A model generated the notes under the pieces. That model was not told the DNA's origin, searched no databases, and worked only from the letters and a program-made list of their open reading frames with translations. Source: Planctomycetota bacterium (lineage in GTDB: Bacteria; Planctomycetota; Planctomycetia; Planctomycetales; Planctomycetaceae). From it: a stretch of DNA of 64,000 nucleotides. The stretch spans positions 24,746 through 88,745 of the forward strand of contig JAFEBS010000076.1 of NCBI GenBank assembly GCA_018242525.1. The letters are read 5' to 3'. Of the stretch, positions 36,829 to 46,420 are shown piece by piece (the first letter of the stretch is position 1; every line of letters begins with the position of its first letter). The position numbers and the translations under genes are program-made.

Positions 36829-38109
36829 CTACCTGCCGACAGCCTTGTCGGAAATGTCCTTACGGCACCAGGCGCCCTCCCAACGAATGCATTTCACGGC
36901 CTGGTAGGCATGCAATTTGGCTTCGGCCAGGGTTTCACCCAGAGCGGTCACCCCCAAGACTCGGCCACCATCGTTGACGACCTGGTCGCCGACTTTCAGG
37001 GTCCCGGCGTGAAAGACTTTGGTGTCGGGAACGTTCGCCGCGTCTTCCAGACCGCGCAACGGCTTTCCTTTCACATAGTCGCCGGGATACCCCGCCGAGG
37101 CCATGACGACGCACACCGACGGACGCGGATCCCACTCCACCGATTCGATCGATTCCAGGTTTCCTTCGGCCGTCGCCAGCATCAACTTCCCCAGATCCGA
37201 CTTCAACCGCATCAGGACCGCCTGGGTCTCCGGGTCTCCCATCCGCACATTGAATTCGAGCACCTTCGGCCCTTGGCTGGTCAGCATCAATCCGGCGTAA
37301 AGACAACCGCGAAAAGGCCTTCCTTCCTTCTTCAATTGGTGCACGGTGGGAACAAGCACTTTTTCGACCACCAAGTCAATCAACTCTTGAGTGATGATCG
37401 GGGTTGGCGAGTATGCCCCCATTCCGCCGGTGTTGGGCCCGATATCTCCGTCAAACGCCGCCTTGTGGTCTTGAGCCGCTTCCAGCGGGATAATCGTTTT
37501 GCCGTCGACAAATGCCAGCAAGCTGACTTCTTCGCCGACCAGACATTCTTCGATCACAATGCGGCTGCTGGCATCGCCAAACTCCTTATGCAGCAACATT
37601 CTGCGGACGGCTTCGCGAGTTTCCTCCTTGGAAGCGCAGACGACAACTCCCTTGCCTGCGGCCAGGCCATCGGCCTTCACGACGAAACGTTCGGTATGTT
37701 CTTTTTCGTCGATGTAACTGATCGCTTCGGCGGCATTTGTAAAAACACGAAAGTCCGCCGTCGGCACGTTGGCCCGCTTCATCAGTTCCTTGGCAAACGT
37801 TTTGGAACCTTCCAGTTCTGCGGCCTTCCTGGTGGGCCCGAAGATTTTCAAATCGGCTTTCAAGAATTCATCCACGATCCCTGCTACCAGGGGAACTTCG
37901 GGACCGACGACTGTCAGATCAATTTTTTCGGCCTGGGCAAACTTCAGCAGCCGAGGAATGTCGGTGGACTTGATATCGACATTGGTCGCATCCAGCCCGG
38001 TTCCGGCATTGCCCGGAGCACAGAAAACCTGGGTGACCGAAGGAGATTGCTTCAACTTCCAGACAATAGCGTGTTCGCGACCGCCGTTACCAACCACAAG
38101 AATCTTCAT
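36829..38109 (-). CDS. purD: Phosphoribosylamine-glycine ligase
   Basis: 426 residues, the normal length. PurD joins glycine to phosphoribosylamine with ATP in purine synthesis. It shows the N-terminal MKILVVGNGGREHAI, the ATP-grasp segments FVVKADGLAAGKGVV and LGLML-like EFNVRMGDPETQ, with metal ligands around VLEFNVRMGDPE. It stands alone on the minus strand. The upstream 447-bp region also precedes the divergent asd gene. Confidence 0.97.
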   Translation of the reverse strand: MKILVVGNGGREHAIVWKLKQSPSVTQVFCAPGNAGTGLDATNVDIKSTDIPRLLKFAQAEKIDLTVVGPEVPLVAGIVDEFLKADLKIFGPTRKAAELEGSKTFAKELMKRANVPTADFRVFTNAAEAISYIDEKEHTERFVVKADGLAAGKGVVVCASKEETREAVRRMLLHKEFGDASSRIVIEECLVGEEVSLLAFVDGKTIIPLEAAQDHKAAFDGDIGPNTGGMGAYSPTPIITQELIDLVVEKVLVPTVHQLKKEGRPFRGCLYAGLMLTSQGPKVLEFNVRMGDPETQAVLMRLKSDLGKLMLATAEGNLESIESVEWDPRPSVCVVMASAGYPGDYVKGKPLRGLEDAANVPDTKVFHAGTLKVGDQVVNDGGRVLGVTALGETLAEAKLHAYQAVKCIRWEGAWCRKDISDKAVGR

Positions 38110-38556
38110 GACCCAACGCGTATCCTGTGAAAGAACTTGCGACTGCCGACCTGGAGTTTGCGTCGCTCAATTTCCGTTTCCGATTCTCAACCAATCGATG
38201 TCCGTTCTGCCAGATGGAGTCGAATTCCCGGATGAATCCAGACATCTCGAATCAACGGTTCCTGCCATCATACCAGCCTGAGGCCTCGCGATGTAGGCCC
38301 CCGGAACAGAACCCTTCCGTCTTTCGCGATCATCCCCACCTGTGAGATTCAATACGTTCCCGCGATTTGGCCGATTGAAGGTGGCGACCCTGATTCGCTA
38401 TTATGGTGGTCCATCGCCGCCGAACTTCCACCCCTGCTGCGCAATCCCTCCACCTGGCACATCCCGTTCAACGACGGAATCCGTCCAGTCCGGTCTCGGG
38501 TCCGTTAACCGCGACAGCGAGGTCTGGTGAAGCGGACTTTCCAAAGGAATTCGACC
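38110..38556. other. 447-bp divergent region between purD and asd
   Basis: No credible reading frame. It must hold the promoters of purD (minus) and asd (plus); a possible plus-strand promoter is listed separately. No repeat or RNA gene was recognised. Confidence 0.6.
38375..38404 (+). promoter_or_regulatory. Possible sigma-70-type promoter for asd
   Basis: TTGAAG (38375-38380) and TATTAT (38399-38404) are 18 bases apart and lie about 150 bases before the asd start. Matches to consensus are partial. Confidence 0.3.
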
Positions 38557-39576
38557 GTGTTTCAGTCTGTTGCAGTCGTCGGGGCCACCGGGGCCGTAGG
38601 CCGGATCATGTGCAAGTTGCTCGAAGAGCGCCGCTTCAAAGCCGGATCGTGGACGTTTCTGTCGTCCAGGCGCAGCGCCGGCACAACGCTGACGTTCCAG
38701 GGAAATGAGTACACGGTCCAGGAATTGACCAGGGATTCCTTCCGCGGCCATCAACTTGTCATTGGCAGTACACCAGACGAAACCGCGCGCGATTACTTTC
38801 CGGCCGCCGTCGAAGCCGGCTGCCTGGTCATCGACGAATCGGGGTACTTCCGGATGAATCCGGAAGTGCCGCTGGTGATCCCCGAAATCAATCCGCAGGA
38901 CGCGCTCAAGCAACTGGCGCTCGGACGCGGGATCATTTCCAGCCCGAATTGTTCCACGACGCAGATGGTGATCGCCCTGAAGCCGCTGCACGATGCCGCC
39001 CGGGTCAAGCGTGTGATCGTCAGCACCTACCAGGCTGTTAGCGGTGCCGGATTGCAGGGGACCACGGACCTGGAAGAGGGGACCAAAGCCAGCCTCGCCA
39101 GCGGCAACTATGAATACTCAGCCTTCAAGCATGCAATCGCCTTCAATGCCATCCCGCAGATTGGCGGCCCCAAGGAAGAGGGTTACACCAGCGAAGAAAT
39201 GAAGATGGTCTATGAGACCCGCAAGATTCTCGGCGATCCGTCGATCCAGGTCTCGGCCACGTGCATCCGGATCCCGGTCGCCAATTGTCACAGCGAAACC
39301 ATCTGGGTCGAAACGGAACGGCCGGTGACTCCCGCCGAAGCCCGTAAACTGTTTGAAGCGTTCCCGGGAATTGTCGTCATGGACGACCTGGAAAATGGCC
39401 ACTACCCGATGCCGATGAACTGCACCGGTCGCGACGAAGTTTTCATCGGTCGCATTCGTCGCGACCTGTCGCATCCGAACGGCCTGACGTTCTGGTGCGT
39501 CAGCGACAACTTGCGGAAGGGAGCGGCAACCAACGCCGTTCAAATCGCAGAACTGCTGTCTCAGCACAAGGTGTAG
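38557..39576 (+). CDS. asd: Aspartate-semialdehyde dehydrogenase
   Basis: About 339 residues. It reduces aspartyl phosphate to aspartate semialdehyde for lysine/diaminopimelate, threonine and methionine. Signatures are the N-terminal VAVVGATGAVGR (NADP binding) and catalytic Cys132 in SSPNCSTTQM, and a RIPVANCHSE block with the active-site His. I chose the GTG at 38557 because AAAGGA sits eight bases before it and the family N terminus begins there; an earlier GTG at 38527 has no such site. lysA follows two genes on, so both lysine-route enzymes are close together. Confidence 0.96.
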   Translation: MFQSVAVVGATGAVGRIMCKLLEERRFKAGSWTFLSSRRSAGTTLTFQGNEYTVQELTRDSFRGHQLVIGSTPDETARDYFPAAVEAGCLVIDESGYFRMNPEVPLVIPEINPQDALKQLALGRGIISSPNCSTTQMVIALKPLHDAARVKRVIVSTYQAVSGAGLQGTTDLEEGTKASLASGNYEYSAFKHAIAFNAIPQIGGPKEEGYTSEEMKMVYETRKILGDPSIQVSATCIRIPVANCHSETIWVETERPVTPAEARKLFEAFPGIVVMDDLENGHYPMPMNCTGRDEVFIGRIRRDLSHPNGLTFWCVSDNLRKGAATNAVQIAELLSQHKV

Positions 39577-39607
39577 TTTTCGGAGGGATGCCAGACGAGG
39601 AGATCGC

Positions 39608-40093
39608 ATGACTGTCAACACGGCAAGGATGGCTGGTCGGCGAACCTTGAAGTTTTCCGGTCTGGACGACGTGCTTCATGACGCTGAACAGGTCGCCTTG
39701 CAACCGGGAAAAACGGTCGGCAACTGGTCCGTCGCGCAGATCCTGGAGCATCTGTCGAAATCCATTCAGGCCGGCTTTGAAGGTCCGGAAGTCCGGGCCC
39801 CCTGGTTCGTCCGCTGGATCATTGCTCCCATGATTCGGGAGCGGATGCTGTCCCGGGGGATGCCGGCCGGTTTTGCATTGCCGAAGAAAATGAACCACTT
39901 CATGCCGGGAACTGATGCTGACGTCCAACATTCCCTGCAGAACCTGCGAACCTGGATCAACCGCTTGAAGTCTGATTCGCCAACAGTGGGACACCTCGCG
40001 TTCGGAAAGTTGTCCCATGCCGACTGGATTCGCCTGCATACCCGGCACGGCGAATTGCATTTGAGTTTTATCGTTCCCAATCCCGTTCCCTGA
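39608..40093 (+). CDS. DUF1569 (DinB-like fold) protein
   Basis: A 161-residue protein with the DUF1569 pattern: NWSVAQILEHLSKSIQ (about 39-54), a central GMPAGFALPKKMNHF segment and the C-terminal FGKLSHADWIRLHTRHGELH. These resemble the four-helix DinB fold with possible metal-binding His residues (HL and HxxH). A GAGGAG site lies six bases before the ATG. It follows asd by 31 bp and may be co-transcribed with it. Function is unknown. Confidence 0.8.
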   Translation: MTVNTARMAGRRTLKFSGLDDVLHDAEQVALQPGKTVGNWSVAQILEHLSKSIQAGFEGPEVRAPWFVRWIIAPMIRERMLSRGMPAGFALPKKMNHFMPGTDADVQHSLQNLRTWINRLKSDSPTVGHLAFGKLSHADWIRLHTRHGELHLSFIVPNPVP

Positions 40094-40211
40094 TCACGCT
40101 GGATTTGCTTCCAGATTCCGTTACACAGAGTTCGGAATCAGAGTTATGCCGAGGCTCGCCCACGACTGACGCATGACCTGCGCGACACTAACCTTGGAAA
40201 GAATTCTCCGC

Positions 40212-41486
40212 ATGCAGTCCTTTTCTTACCGCGACGGCGAGTTGTTTTGTGAAGATGTCCCTGTGGCGAAGCTGGCCGAACAGTTCGGGACTCCCGTCTG
40301 GATTTACTCGAAATCGTTCCTGCTGGGCCAGTTGAAGCAGATCCAGACGGCGTTTGCCGAGGTGGATCCGGTGATCTGCTATTCGGTCAAAGCCAATTCG
40401 ACTCTGGGCGTGTTGAAGGTGATGCGGGACGCCGGCAGCAGCTTTGACGTCGTATCTGGTGGTGAATTGTACCGCGTGAAAGCGGCCGGAGCGGACACGT
40501 CCAAGGTGGTCTTTGCAGGCGTCGGCAAGACCGACGACGAAATCCGGTTTGCTCTGGAAAACGACATCCTGATGTTCGATGTCGAGAGCGAACAGGAACT
40601 GGATGCCATCGCCGCCGTCGCAGGATCGATGGGAAAAATCGGCAATGTGGCCCTCCGTCTGAACCCCGATATCGATGCCAAGACCCACGCCAAGACGACC
40701 ACCGGCAAAAAAGGGAACAAGTTCGGGATGGACATCGAACGGTTCCGCGAACTGGCCGCCAAGGTCCTGCGTGACAAGCGGCTGGCACTGAAGGGAATCC
40801 ACATGCACCTGGGTTCGCCAATTCTAACCACCGAACCGTACGAAGCCGCAGGGCAGAAGGCGATTGAAGTTGTGGAAGCCCTGCGAAAGGACGGTCACGA
40901 GATCAACTGGATTAATCTTGGTGGCGGGTTCGGCATCAGCTACCACGGCAACGAGGGGTTGCCAGCCGAAGCGTATGCAAAGGTGATTGTGCCAGCCGTG
41001 AAAGCCGCCCAGTGCCGCTTGGCCCTGGAACCTGGCCGGTTCGTCGTCGGCAACTCGTGCATCCTGGTGAGCAAGGTCGTCTTCACCAAGCGTGAAGGGG
41101 GCAAGCTGTTCGTCATCCAGGACGGAGCCATGAACGATCTGATTCGTCCGGCGATGTATGATTCCTTCCATCGGATCTGGGCCGTTCGCTCAGGCATCGC
41201 AATGCCGGACAATGTTGAAGGCGAAATCGCGGGTTGCGAGAAGACCGACATTGTCGGCCCCATCTGCGAATCCAGCGACTACTTCGCCAAGGATCGTTAC
41301 CTGCCGCCGATGCAACGCGGTGACCTGATGGCGATCTTCAGTGCCGGAGCGTACGGCACGGCGATGAGCAGCAATTACAACTCACGCCCCCGTGCCGCCG
41401 AGATCCTGGTCGACGGGTCGACGGTGAAGGTCATCCGCCGCCGGGAAACCTATGCGGATCTGGTCGCACACGAACTGGATTCTTAA
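40212..41486 (+). CDS. lysA: Diaminopimelate decarboxylase
   Basis: About 424 residues. The enzyme removes CO2 from meso-diaminopimelate to give lysine. Lys60 in CYSVKANST is the PLP lysine, HLGSPILTTEPY, the phosphate loop GGGFGISYHGNE, ALEPGRFVVGNS and the active-site CESSDYFAKD are all present. The start ATG at 40212 was preferred to the longer frame from 40173 because the family begins near there. It completes a small lysine-synthesis group with asd. Confidence 0.96.
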   Translation: MQSFSYRDGELFCEDVPVAKLAEQFGTPVWIYSKSFLLGQLKQIQTAFAEVDPVICYSVKANSTLGVLKVMRDAGSSFDVVSGGELYRVKAAGADTSKVVFAGVGKTDDEIRFALENDILMFDVESEQELDAIAAVAGSMGKIGNVALRLNPDIDAKTHAKTTTGKKGNKFGMDIERFRELAAKVLRDKRLALKGIHMHLGSPILTTEPYEAAGQKAIEVVEALRKDGHEINWINLGGGFGISYHGNEGLPAEAYAKVIVPAVKAAQCRLALEPGRFVVGNSCILVSKVVFTKREGGKLFVIQDGAMNDLIRPAMYDSFHRIWAVRSGIAMPDNVEGEIAGCEKTDIVGPICESSDYFAKDRYLPPMQRGDLMAIFSAGAYGTAMSSNYNSRPRAAEILVDGSTVKVIRRRETYADLVAHELDS

Positions 41487-41540
41487 GCTGACCTCCCAGG
41501 TCGCCGAGTTCAACCGGACTTTTCGTATGACAGGATCCCC

Positions 41541-42308
41541 ATGGCGTCTGCCTCACCGTTCTCGAAACGTCCGTTGTCGGCCTGGGTCGAAGATCTGCAA
41601 CAGGCTCCCTCACCCGATGATCGATATCGGGCACTGCTGGCGGTGATTTGCCTGGGCACGGGTGCCGAAGCGGTGCGGTGGTGTTGCCACGCCCTGAAGG
41701 ACGCCGATTCCGGTGTGCGGGCTCTGGCCGCAAAACAGATGGGTGAATGCCGGCGTCGCGCGGACGTCCTAAAGGCGGGCGAAACGGAGGCATGGGATCG
41801 GGTTGGTGACCTACTGGCCGTCTGCCTGCAGGACGCAGATCCCGATGTGCGATTTGAAGCGGCTCGGTCGTTGGGAACTGTCCGGCCGCAGTTGTCGGAC
41901 GCAAACGCCGTTCTCTTGTCTCTGCTGGACGATGAGGGGACGCAACCACTGATGACCGCGATCGTGGTGACGGCACTGGCAGAACGACCAGACAAGTCGG
42001 CCGCGGACCTGATTCCCCGATTTCAAAAGTTGCTGCAGCATTCGCAGGCGGAAATTCGCGAAAACGTGACGGCGGCGATCGCACACTCGAAACCGATCGC
42101 AGCGGCCTTGGTGTCAGAACTGACCGCAGCCCTGGAGGATGATGAACCGCTGGTTCGGGAAAACGCCGCCATCAGCCTGGGGGTGAGCGGAATTGAATCG
42201 CCCACAGCGTTGGAGGCGTTGCTCACAGCGGAGCAGGATGAAGACGAAGGAGTTGCCGATGCCGCTCGCGCGGCTTACAGCCGATTGACCGGTGATACAG
42301 GCTCCTGA
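41541..42308 (+). CDS. HEAT-repeat protein
   Basis: 255 residues of Ala- and Leu-rich helical repeats (ADPDVRFEAARSLGTVRP, DDEPLVRENAAISLGVSGIE), the PBS lyase HEAT-like type. It has no signal peptide and no catalytic motif. CAGGA lies five bases before the ATG, and it starts 54 bp after lysA. Binding or adaptor role is inferred. Confidence 0.8.
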   Translation: MASASPFSKRPLSAWVEDLQQAPSPDDRYRALLAVICLGTGAEAVRWCCHALKDADSGVRALAAKQMGECRRRADVLKAGETEAWDRVGDLLAVCLQDADPDVRFEAARSLGTVRPQLSDANAVLLSLLDDEGTQPLMTAIVVTALAERPDKSAADLIPRFQKLLQHSQAEIRENVTAAIAHSKPIAAALVSELTAALEDDEPLVRENAAISLGVSGIESPTALEALLTAEQDEDEGVADAARAAYSRLTGDTGS

Positions 42309-42536
42309 CTACCACCGGAGTGGGCGAACCTGTCCACTCGCCAGCAGCCCGCCGAACGCCGCCAAGGCCAGCAGGATCCCGCGCAGCAACCACAGGGCTC
42401 GCGTCGGCCCGCACCATTGGACCAGCCCTCGTCCCTTCGAGGTTTCTGCCAGAAACCATCGTTCGCGAACCAGGATCATCAGGCAGGCGAGAACGATGGC
42501 GATTCCCATCGTTGCGTCCTGCGAGACTTTTGACAT
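42309..42536 (-). CDS. Small membrane protein of unknown function
   Basis: 75 residues with two likely transmembrane helices (about residues 10-24 and 47-65) joined by a basic loop. An AGGA sequence lies about nine bases before the ATG. Its stop begins directly after the HEAT gene stop on the other strand. I do not recognise a family. Short length and antisense position leave doubt. Confidence 0.5.
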   Translation of the reverse strand: MSKVSQDATMGIAIVLACLMILVRERWFLAETSKGRGLVQWCGPTRALWLLRGILLALAAFGGLLASGQVRPLRW

Positions 42537-42619
42537 GTCAGATCATCCTGCATCGGTCGGGAACGTGCGGTCATTGCCGGAAACGGCCAACCCGCCGATG
42601 GTAGACGCATGCGCCGTCA

Positions 42620-42648
42620 TTCGCAACCGGCTTCGGAATGTGTATTAT
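42620..42648 (+). promoter_or_regulatory. Possible promoter of the transglutaminase gene
   Basis: TTCGCA and TATTAT are 17 bases apart, with TGTG just before the -10 hexamer, ending about 30 bases before the ATG at 42680. Consensus match is modest. Confidence 0.35.
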
Positions 42649-42679
42649 TCAGTTCCACTTCTTTTCAGGGACCGGGTGC

Positions 42680-45001
42680 ATGTCGCTTCCCATTGTCTTC
42701 AAGCTGAGCATTTACACGCTGACCGCGTTTGTGGGTCTGGCGCTTGGTGCCGCGGAGCGTGGGTTCATTCCGTTTGTCTCGCTGCCGGTGGCGATCTTCG
42801 CCTATTGGTGGTGCGAAGTCCCGAAACCGGGACGTGAGCGCCGGGGTGGTCTGGTCGAATCCACTGCCGTGGGAATTGGTGCTCTGGCGTTTGTCGCCGC
42901 CGCGATCGAGTTTTTCGGAATCAACATCGAAGGACGGCTGCTGTCGGGGATTCACCTGGTGGTGTACCTGACGTGGATCGTGCTGCTGCAGCAGAAGTCC
43001 GTCTACCGCTACTGGCTGTTGATGACCCTGGGAATGATGCAGGTTGCCGTGGGATCGGTGCTGACGAATGCCAACTGGTACGGACTGTGCCTGGTGATTT
43101 ACCTGTTCGGGGCGATCTGGACGCTGTCGGTGTTCTCACTTTACCGGGTGGCGGAAGAGTTCAAAGTGACGGATCCGCTCGACCGGGGCCACGTTCGCGA
43201 TTCGTCCTCCAGCGACACAGCCGCGGTATTCAATGCGGTCCGCTTCGAAGACCATGCCCGGTGGATCTCGATGCGCCTGATCAATGGAGTGGCCTTCATG
43301 TCCATGGCGGGACTGTTTGTCGGTGCACTATTCTTTCTGTTGATTCCCAGGATCTGGGTCGGTTCGGCACTTGGGATTACCGACGAATCACTGCCAGCGG
43401 CGATGCGTCGGACCGGGCAGGCGACCCAGGTCAACCTGGGAGACATGGGTGCGATCCTTGAAAGCAATGACCCGGTACTGACGTTGAAGATTTATGATCA
43501 CCAGACGAACAAGCAGGTCTCCGCAGAAACGTACGCTCGATGGCTGGGTTTGCGCGAACCGCTGTTCCGCGGTGCCGTGCTGACCGATTACTCCGAGGGG
43601 ACATGGCGGCCCGAACGGAACTGGACGACGACCCCCGACCGTCTCACCTCGGATCCGCCGAAGAACGTCCATCTGCTGCGGCAGGAGTACCACCTTGAAC
43701 GAATCGGCGCGGAAGCCTTGTATTGCATGGGACGACCGCTGGCGATGCGCGATCCCGAAGGGTTTCGCTGTGGCCTGATCCTGCCCAACACGCTCGTGAT
43801 CCGACGCGACTGGTTTCAACGGCTGCCCGGACCGGTTGACTACATCGCCTTCAGTGAACTTCCCTCAAGCGAGGCGAAGCAGGATGTCGGTTTGATCGCC
43901 ACCGCCAAGGAAATGGTGGTGACACGTGTCAGCCACTATGCCCGGCGTTGCAGCGAGATTCCGGAGGGGATGAATCGGCTGCGTGAGAAATCCGACCAAG
44001 TTGTCGAGGCCAAACAAAAGGAAGCCGGCCGCCCCTTGACCGACGTCGAAAAAGCGCAGGCGATTGAGTATTTCCTGCGGGATTCCGGCGAATTTGCTTA
44101 TTCGCTGAACTCCCAGGTTGTTGACCCTGACATGGATCCGGTGGAGGATTTTCTGTTCAACCGTCGCGCCGGACATTGCCAGTACTTTGCTTCAACACTG
44201 GCCCTGATGTTTCGCTCGGTCGGAATCCCCACCCGCCTGGTCACCGGTTTCAAGGGCGGCGAAGAGCTGCCCGATGGGACGCTTAATGTGGAAAAACGCT
44301 ATGCGCATGTCTGGGTGGAAGCCTGGATCGACAACCGGAAATGGATGACGTTCGACGCCACGCCAGAAGACGGACGGGCGGAAAGCATCGATGCCATCGG
44401 CACCAAACGCAACTTCTGGACATCCATTCAGTCGCGTCTGTCCGGGATGTGGGATGCAAACATTCTCGACATGTCCCTGGAACGGCAGGAAGACTCGTTC
44501 TATACGCCGCTGCGGGATGCGTTTACCGGTGTTGCCGATTTCGGAAGGGAGTTCGTCAAGTCCCCGGTGACGACAGTGTCAACTCACCTGAGGGCAATCG
44601 TCGCCATCATTTGGCTGGCATCCCTGGCAGTGCTTCTGTGGTTGTTTCGACGTCGATTCATGTTCCGGTTGTGGACTCGGCCGTTTCACGACCCGGAAGA
44701 GGCGCAGCGGAGCCGGGTGGAATTCTACGAACGGTTTGTGAGTCTGATGCAGACGTGTGGACAGGTTCGGGAGCCCGCGCAGACGCAGGGTGAGTTTGTG
44801 GAGCAGATCACGACGACTCTTTCCACCAGGCTGCGCGATGCGACGCTCATTCCCAACCTGCATTCCATTGCCGAGTTGTTTTACCTGGTCCGTTTTGGCG
44901 ACGGCGAACTGTCGCCGCAGCAACAGTTGCAATTGGGTGAACTGCTCTCGCGTCTGGAAACCGGTCTGGTTCCTGCGGCGAGCCCAGATCCCAACGCCTG
45001 A
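42680..45001 (+). CDS. DUF3488-type membrane transglutaminase-like protein
   Basis: About 773 residues. The N-terminal ~220 residues hold seven or so hydrophobic helices (DUF3488/TgpA N region), followed by a periplasmic transglutaminase-like domain. The catalytic triad is Cys500 in RRAGHCQYF, His543 in RYAHVWVEAW and Asp559 in TFDATPEDG. Another helix lies near 635-655, then a DUF4129-like C-terminal tail. Relatives (TgpA) are usually next to MoxR ATPase and DUF58 genes; none is here. It would cross-link or cleave surface proteins; its substrate is unknown. Confidence 0.88.
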   Translation: MSLPIVFKLSIYTLTAFVGLALGAAERGFIPFVSLPVAIFAYWWCEVPKPGRERRGGLVESTAVGIGALAFVAAAIEFFGINIEGRLLSGIHLVVYLTWIVLLQQKSVYRYWLLMTLGMMQVAVGSVLTNANWYGLCLVIYLFGAIWTLSVFSLYRVAEEFKVTDPLDRGHVRDSSSSDTAAVFNAVRFEDHARWISMRLINGVAFMSMAGLFVGALFFLLIPRIWVGSALGITDESLPAAMRRTGQATQVNLGDMGAILESNDPVLTLKIYDHQTNKQVSAETYARWLGLREPLFRGAVLTDYSEGTWRPERNWTTTPDRLTSDPPKNVHLLRQEYHLERIGAEALYCMGRPLAMRDPEGFRCGLILPNTLVIRRDWFQRLPGPVDYIAFSELPSSEAKQDVGLIATAKEMVVTRVSHYARRCSEIPEGMNRLREKSDQVVEAKQKEAGRPLTDVEKAQAIEYFLRDSGEFAYSLNSQVVDPDMDPVEDFLFNRRAGHCQYFASTLALMFRSVGIPTRLVTGFKGGEELPDGTLNVEKRYAHVWVEAWIDNRKWMTFDATPEDGRAESIDAIGTKRNFWTSIQSRLSGMWDANILDMSLERQEDSFYTPLRDAFTGVADFGREFVKSPVTTVSTHLRAIVAIIWLASLAVLLWLFRRRFMFRLWTRPFHDPEEAQRSRVEFYERFVSLMQTCGQVREPAQTQGEFVEQITTTLSTRLRDATLIPNLHSIAELFYLVRFGDGELSPQQQLQLGELLSRLETGLVPAASPDPNA

Positions 45002-45005
45002 TCGT

Positions 45006-45190
45006 TCAGTATTTCGACGGATCGACCTTCCCTTCGCCATACGTCACGCCGTTGGTCGTGATGAGCTTCGTGGCCCCGAGTCCCAGGGGGAGTACGCTTC
45101 GTTGACCTGCAGACTGACCGGGAACTTTTCGATGACATCCCGCATCACCTGAAACGATTTCCCGAATCCTGCGCGGCCCCTCACCTTATT
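45006..45190 (-). pseudogene. Possible decayed gene remnant (C-terminal fragment)
   Basis: On the minus strand two frames each show protein-like stretches: GFGKSFQVMRDVIEKFP and further VSLQVNEAYSPWDSG in one frame, then GATKLITTNGVTYGEGK ending at a TGA at 45006-45008 in another. A single frame change between them would make one continuous C-terminal peptide. Upstream stops leave no full gene. It may be a small conserved protein broken by frameshift, or coincidence. Confidence 0.35.
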
Positions 45191-45259
45191 CCTTGAATCG
45201 CTCCGCGAAGTCGGACAGATTCAAAAGTTTAATCCCGATTCTGGCGGCGAGACAGATTG

Positions 45260-46345
45260 TCAAAACAATCGCAATTGTCCCGATGTCGGTTGCGGACGAA
45301 CAAAAGCACTGGCATTGAGCTCCGGCAATGGCTGGTCCAGGCCATGCTTGCGGGCAAACAGGCGAAATGTCTGCTTGATCTGATCAGCAATCTGACCGGA
45401 TCCACGCATCCGCTCGCCGAAGTGGGCGGAATTCAAATCGCCTCCTCGAACCGATTGAATCAGTCCCACGACTCGGTCCCGCTTGAGTGGTTCGGAGCGT
45501 TCCAGCCATTCCAGAAAGACCGGCTTGACGGTCAGCGGCAAGCGCAGCATCACGAACGAAGCGTGGCGGGCACCGGCCTGGGAGGCGGCTTCGAGTAAGG
45601 CGGGCACTTCGCTGTCGTTCAGGCCCGGAATGACAGGGGCGGTCATGACGCGAACAGGAATCCCTGCCGCGGTCAATTCGCGAATCGCCCGCAGGCGTGC
45701 TGTGGGGGAACTTGTCCGCGGTTCCAGCGTCCGTGCCAATCGGGCATCGAGCGTTGTCAGGCTGATGTTGACCTGAACGCATCCCAATTGCGCCAGCGGG
45801 GCAAGCAAATCGAGATCGCGCACGACCAACGCGTTCTTGGTGATGATTGAAACGGGTTGCCGGCTGGTCAAGCAGATTTCCAGGCATTGGCGCGTCAGTT
45901 CATACGTTCGCTCGCACGGCTGATAACAGTCGGTGATGCCCGAAAACGAAATCTGTTCCGGCACCCAGGCGTCGCGGGCCAGCCAGTCCTTCAGGAGTCG
46001 TGGTGCATGGTGTTTGACAAAGATCTTGGTTTCGAAATCGATTCCCGCATTCAATCCCAGGTACTCATGATAGGGCCGTGCATAGCAGTACGAGCATCCA
46101 TGCTCGCAACCGCGATACGGATTCACGCTGAATCGAAACGGCACGTCAGGGCTGTCGTTTTCGCTGACGATGCTCTTCGAATCGTCCGAAAGGAATTGCG
46201 TGGGAACTCGCCGCCGATCTTCCAGAAACTGAGGATCATTCTCGAAGTCGGCATAGTCGGGAACCGACCGAATCGTGCCGAAGCGATTCGGCGGTTCCAG
46301 TCCGGAACCACGACCATGCGGAGTTGGCGGTGACGCATCGTTCAC
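45260..46345 (-). CDS. PA0069-family radical SAM protein (SPL-like)
   Basis: About 361 residues from a GTG at 46345 (an upstream TTG at 46375 is an alternative). The [4Fe-4S] motif is RGCEHGCSYCYAR with cysteines at about 80, 84 and 87. The N-terminal HGRGSGLEPPNRFG and later FSGITDCYQPCERTYELTR are typical of the PA0069 family, relatives of spore photoproduct lyase. The reaction is not known. It lies 75 bp from the minus-strand gene at 46421-48571. Confidence 0.87.
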   Translation of the reverse strand: MNDASPPTPHGRGSGLEPPNRFGTIRSVPDYADFENDPQFLEDRRRVPTQFLSDDSKSIVSENDSPDVPFRFSVNPYRGCEHGCSYCYARPYHEYLGLNAGIDFETKIFVKHHAPRLLKDWLARDAWVPEQISFSGITDCYQPCERTYELTRQCLEICLTSRQPVSIITKNALVVRDLDLLAPLAQLGCVQVNISLTTLDARLARTLEPRTSSPTARLRAIRELTAAGIPVRVMTAPVIPGLNDSEVPALLEAASQAGARHASFVMLRLPLTVKPVFLEWLERSEPLKRDRVVGLIQSVRGGDLNSAHFGERMRGSGQIADQIKQTFRLFARKHGLDQPLPELNASAFVRPQPTSGQLRLF

Positions 46346-46420
46346 GGCAGGACAACCGTCCTTGGAGGTATCCAAACGGGAGTACCGCAGCAGTCCGACG
46401 AACCCTTCTGGCGGCAGGAA

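Noticed and set aside
36910..38130. 406-residue plus-strand open frame antisense to purD
   Set aside because: purD is unambiguous; the antisense translation has no motif or start signal.
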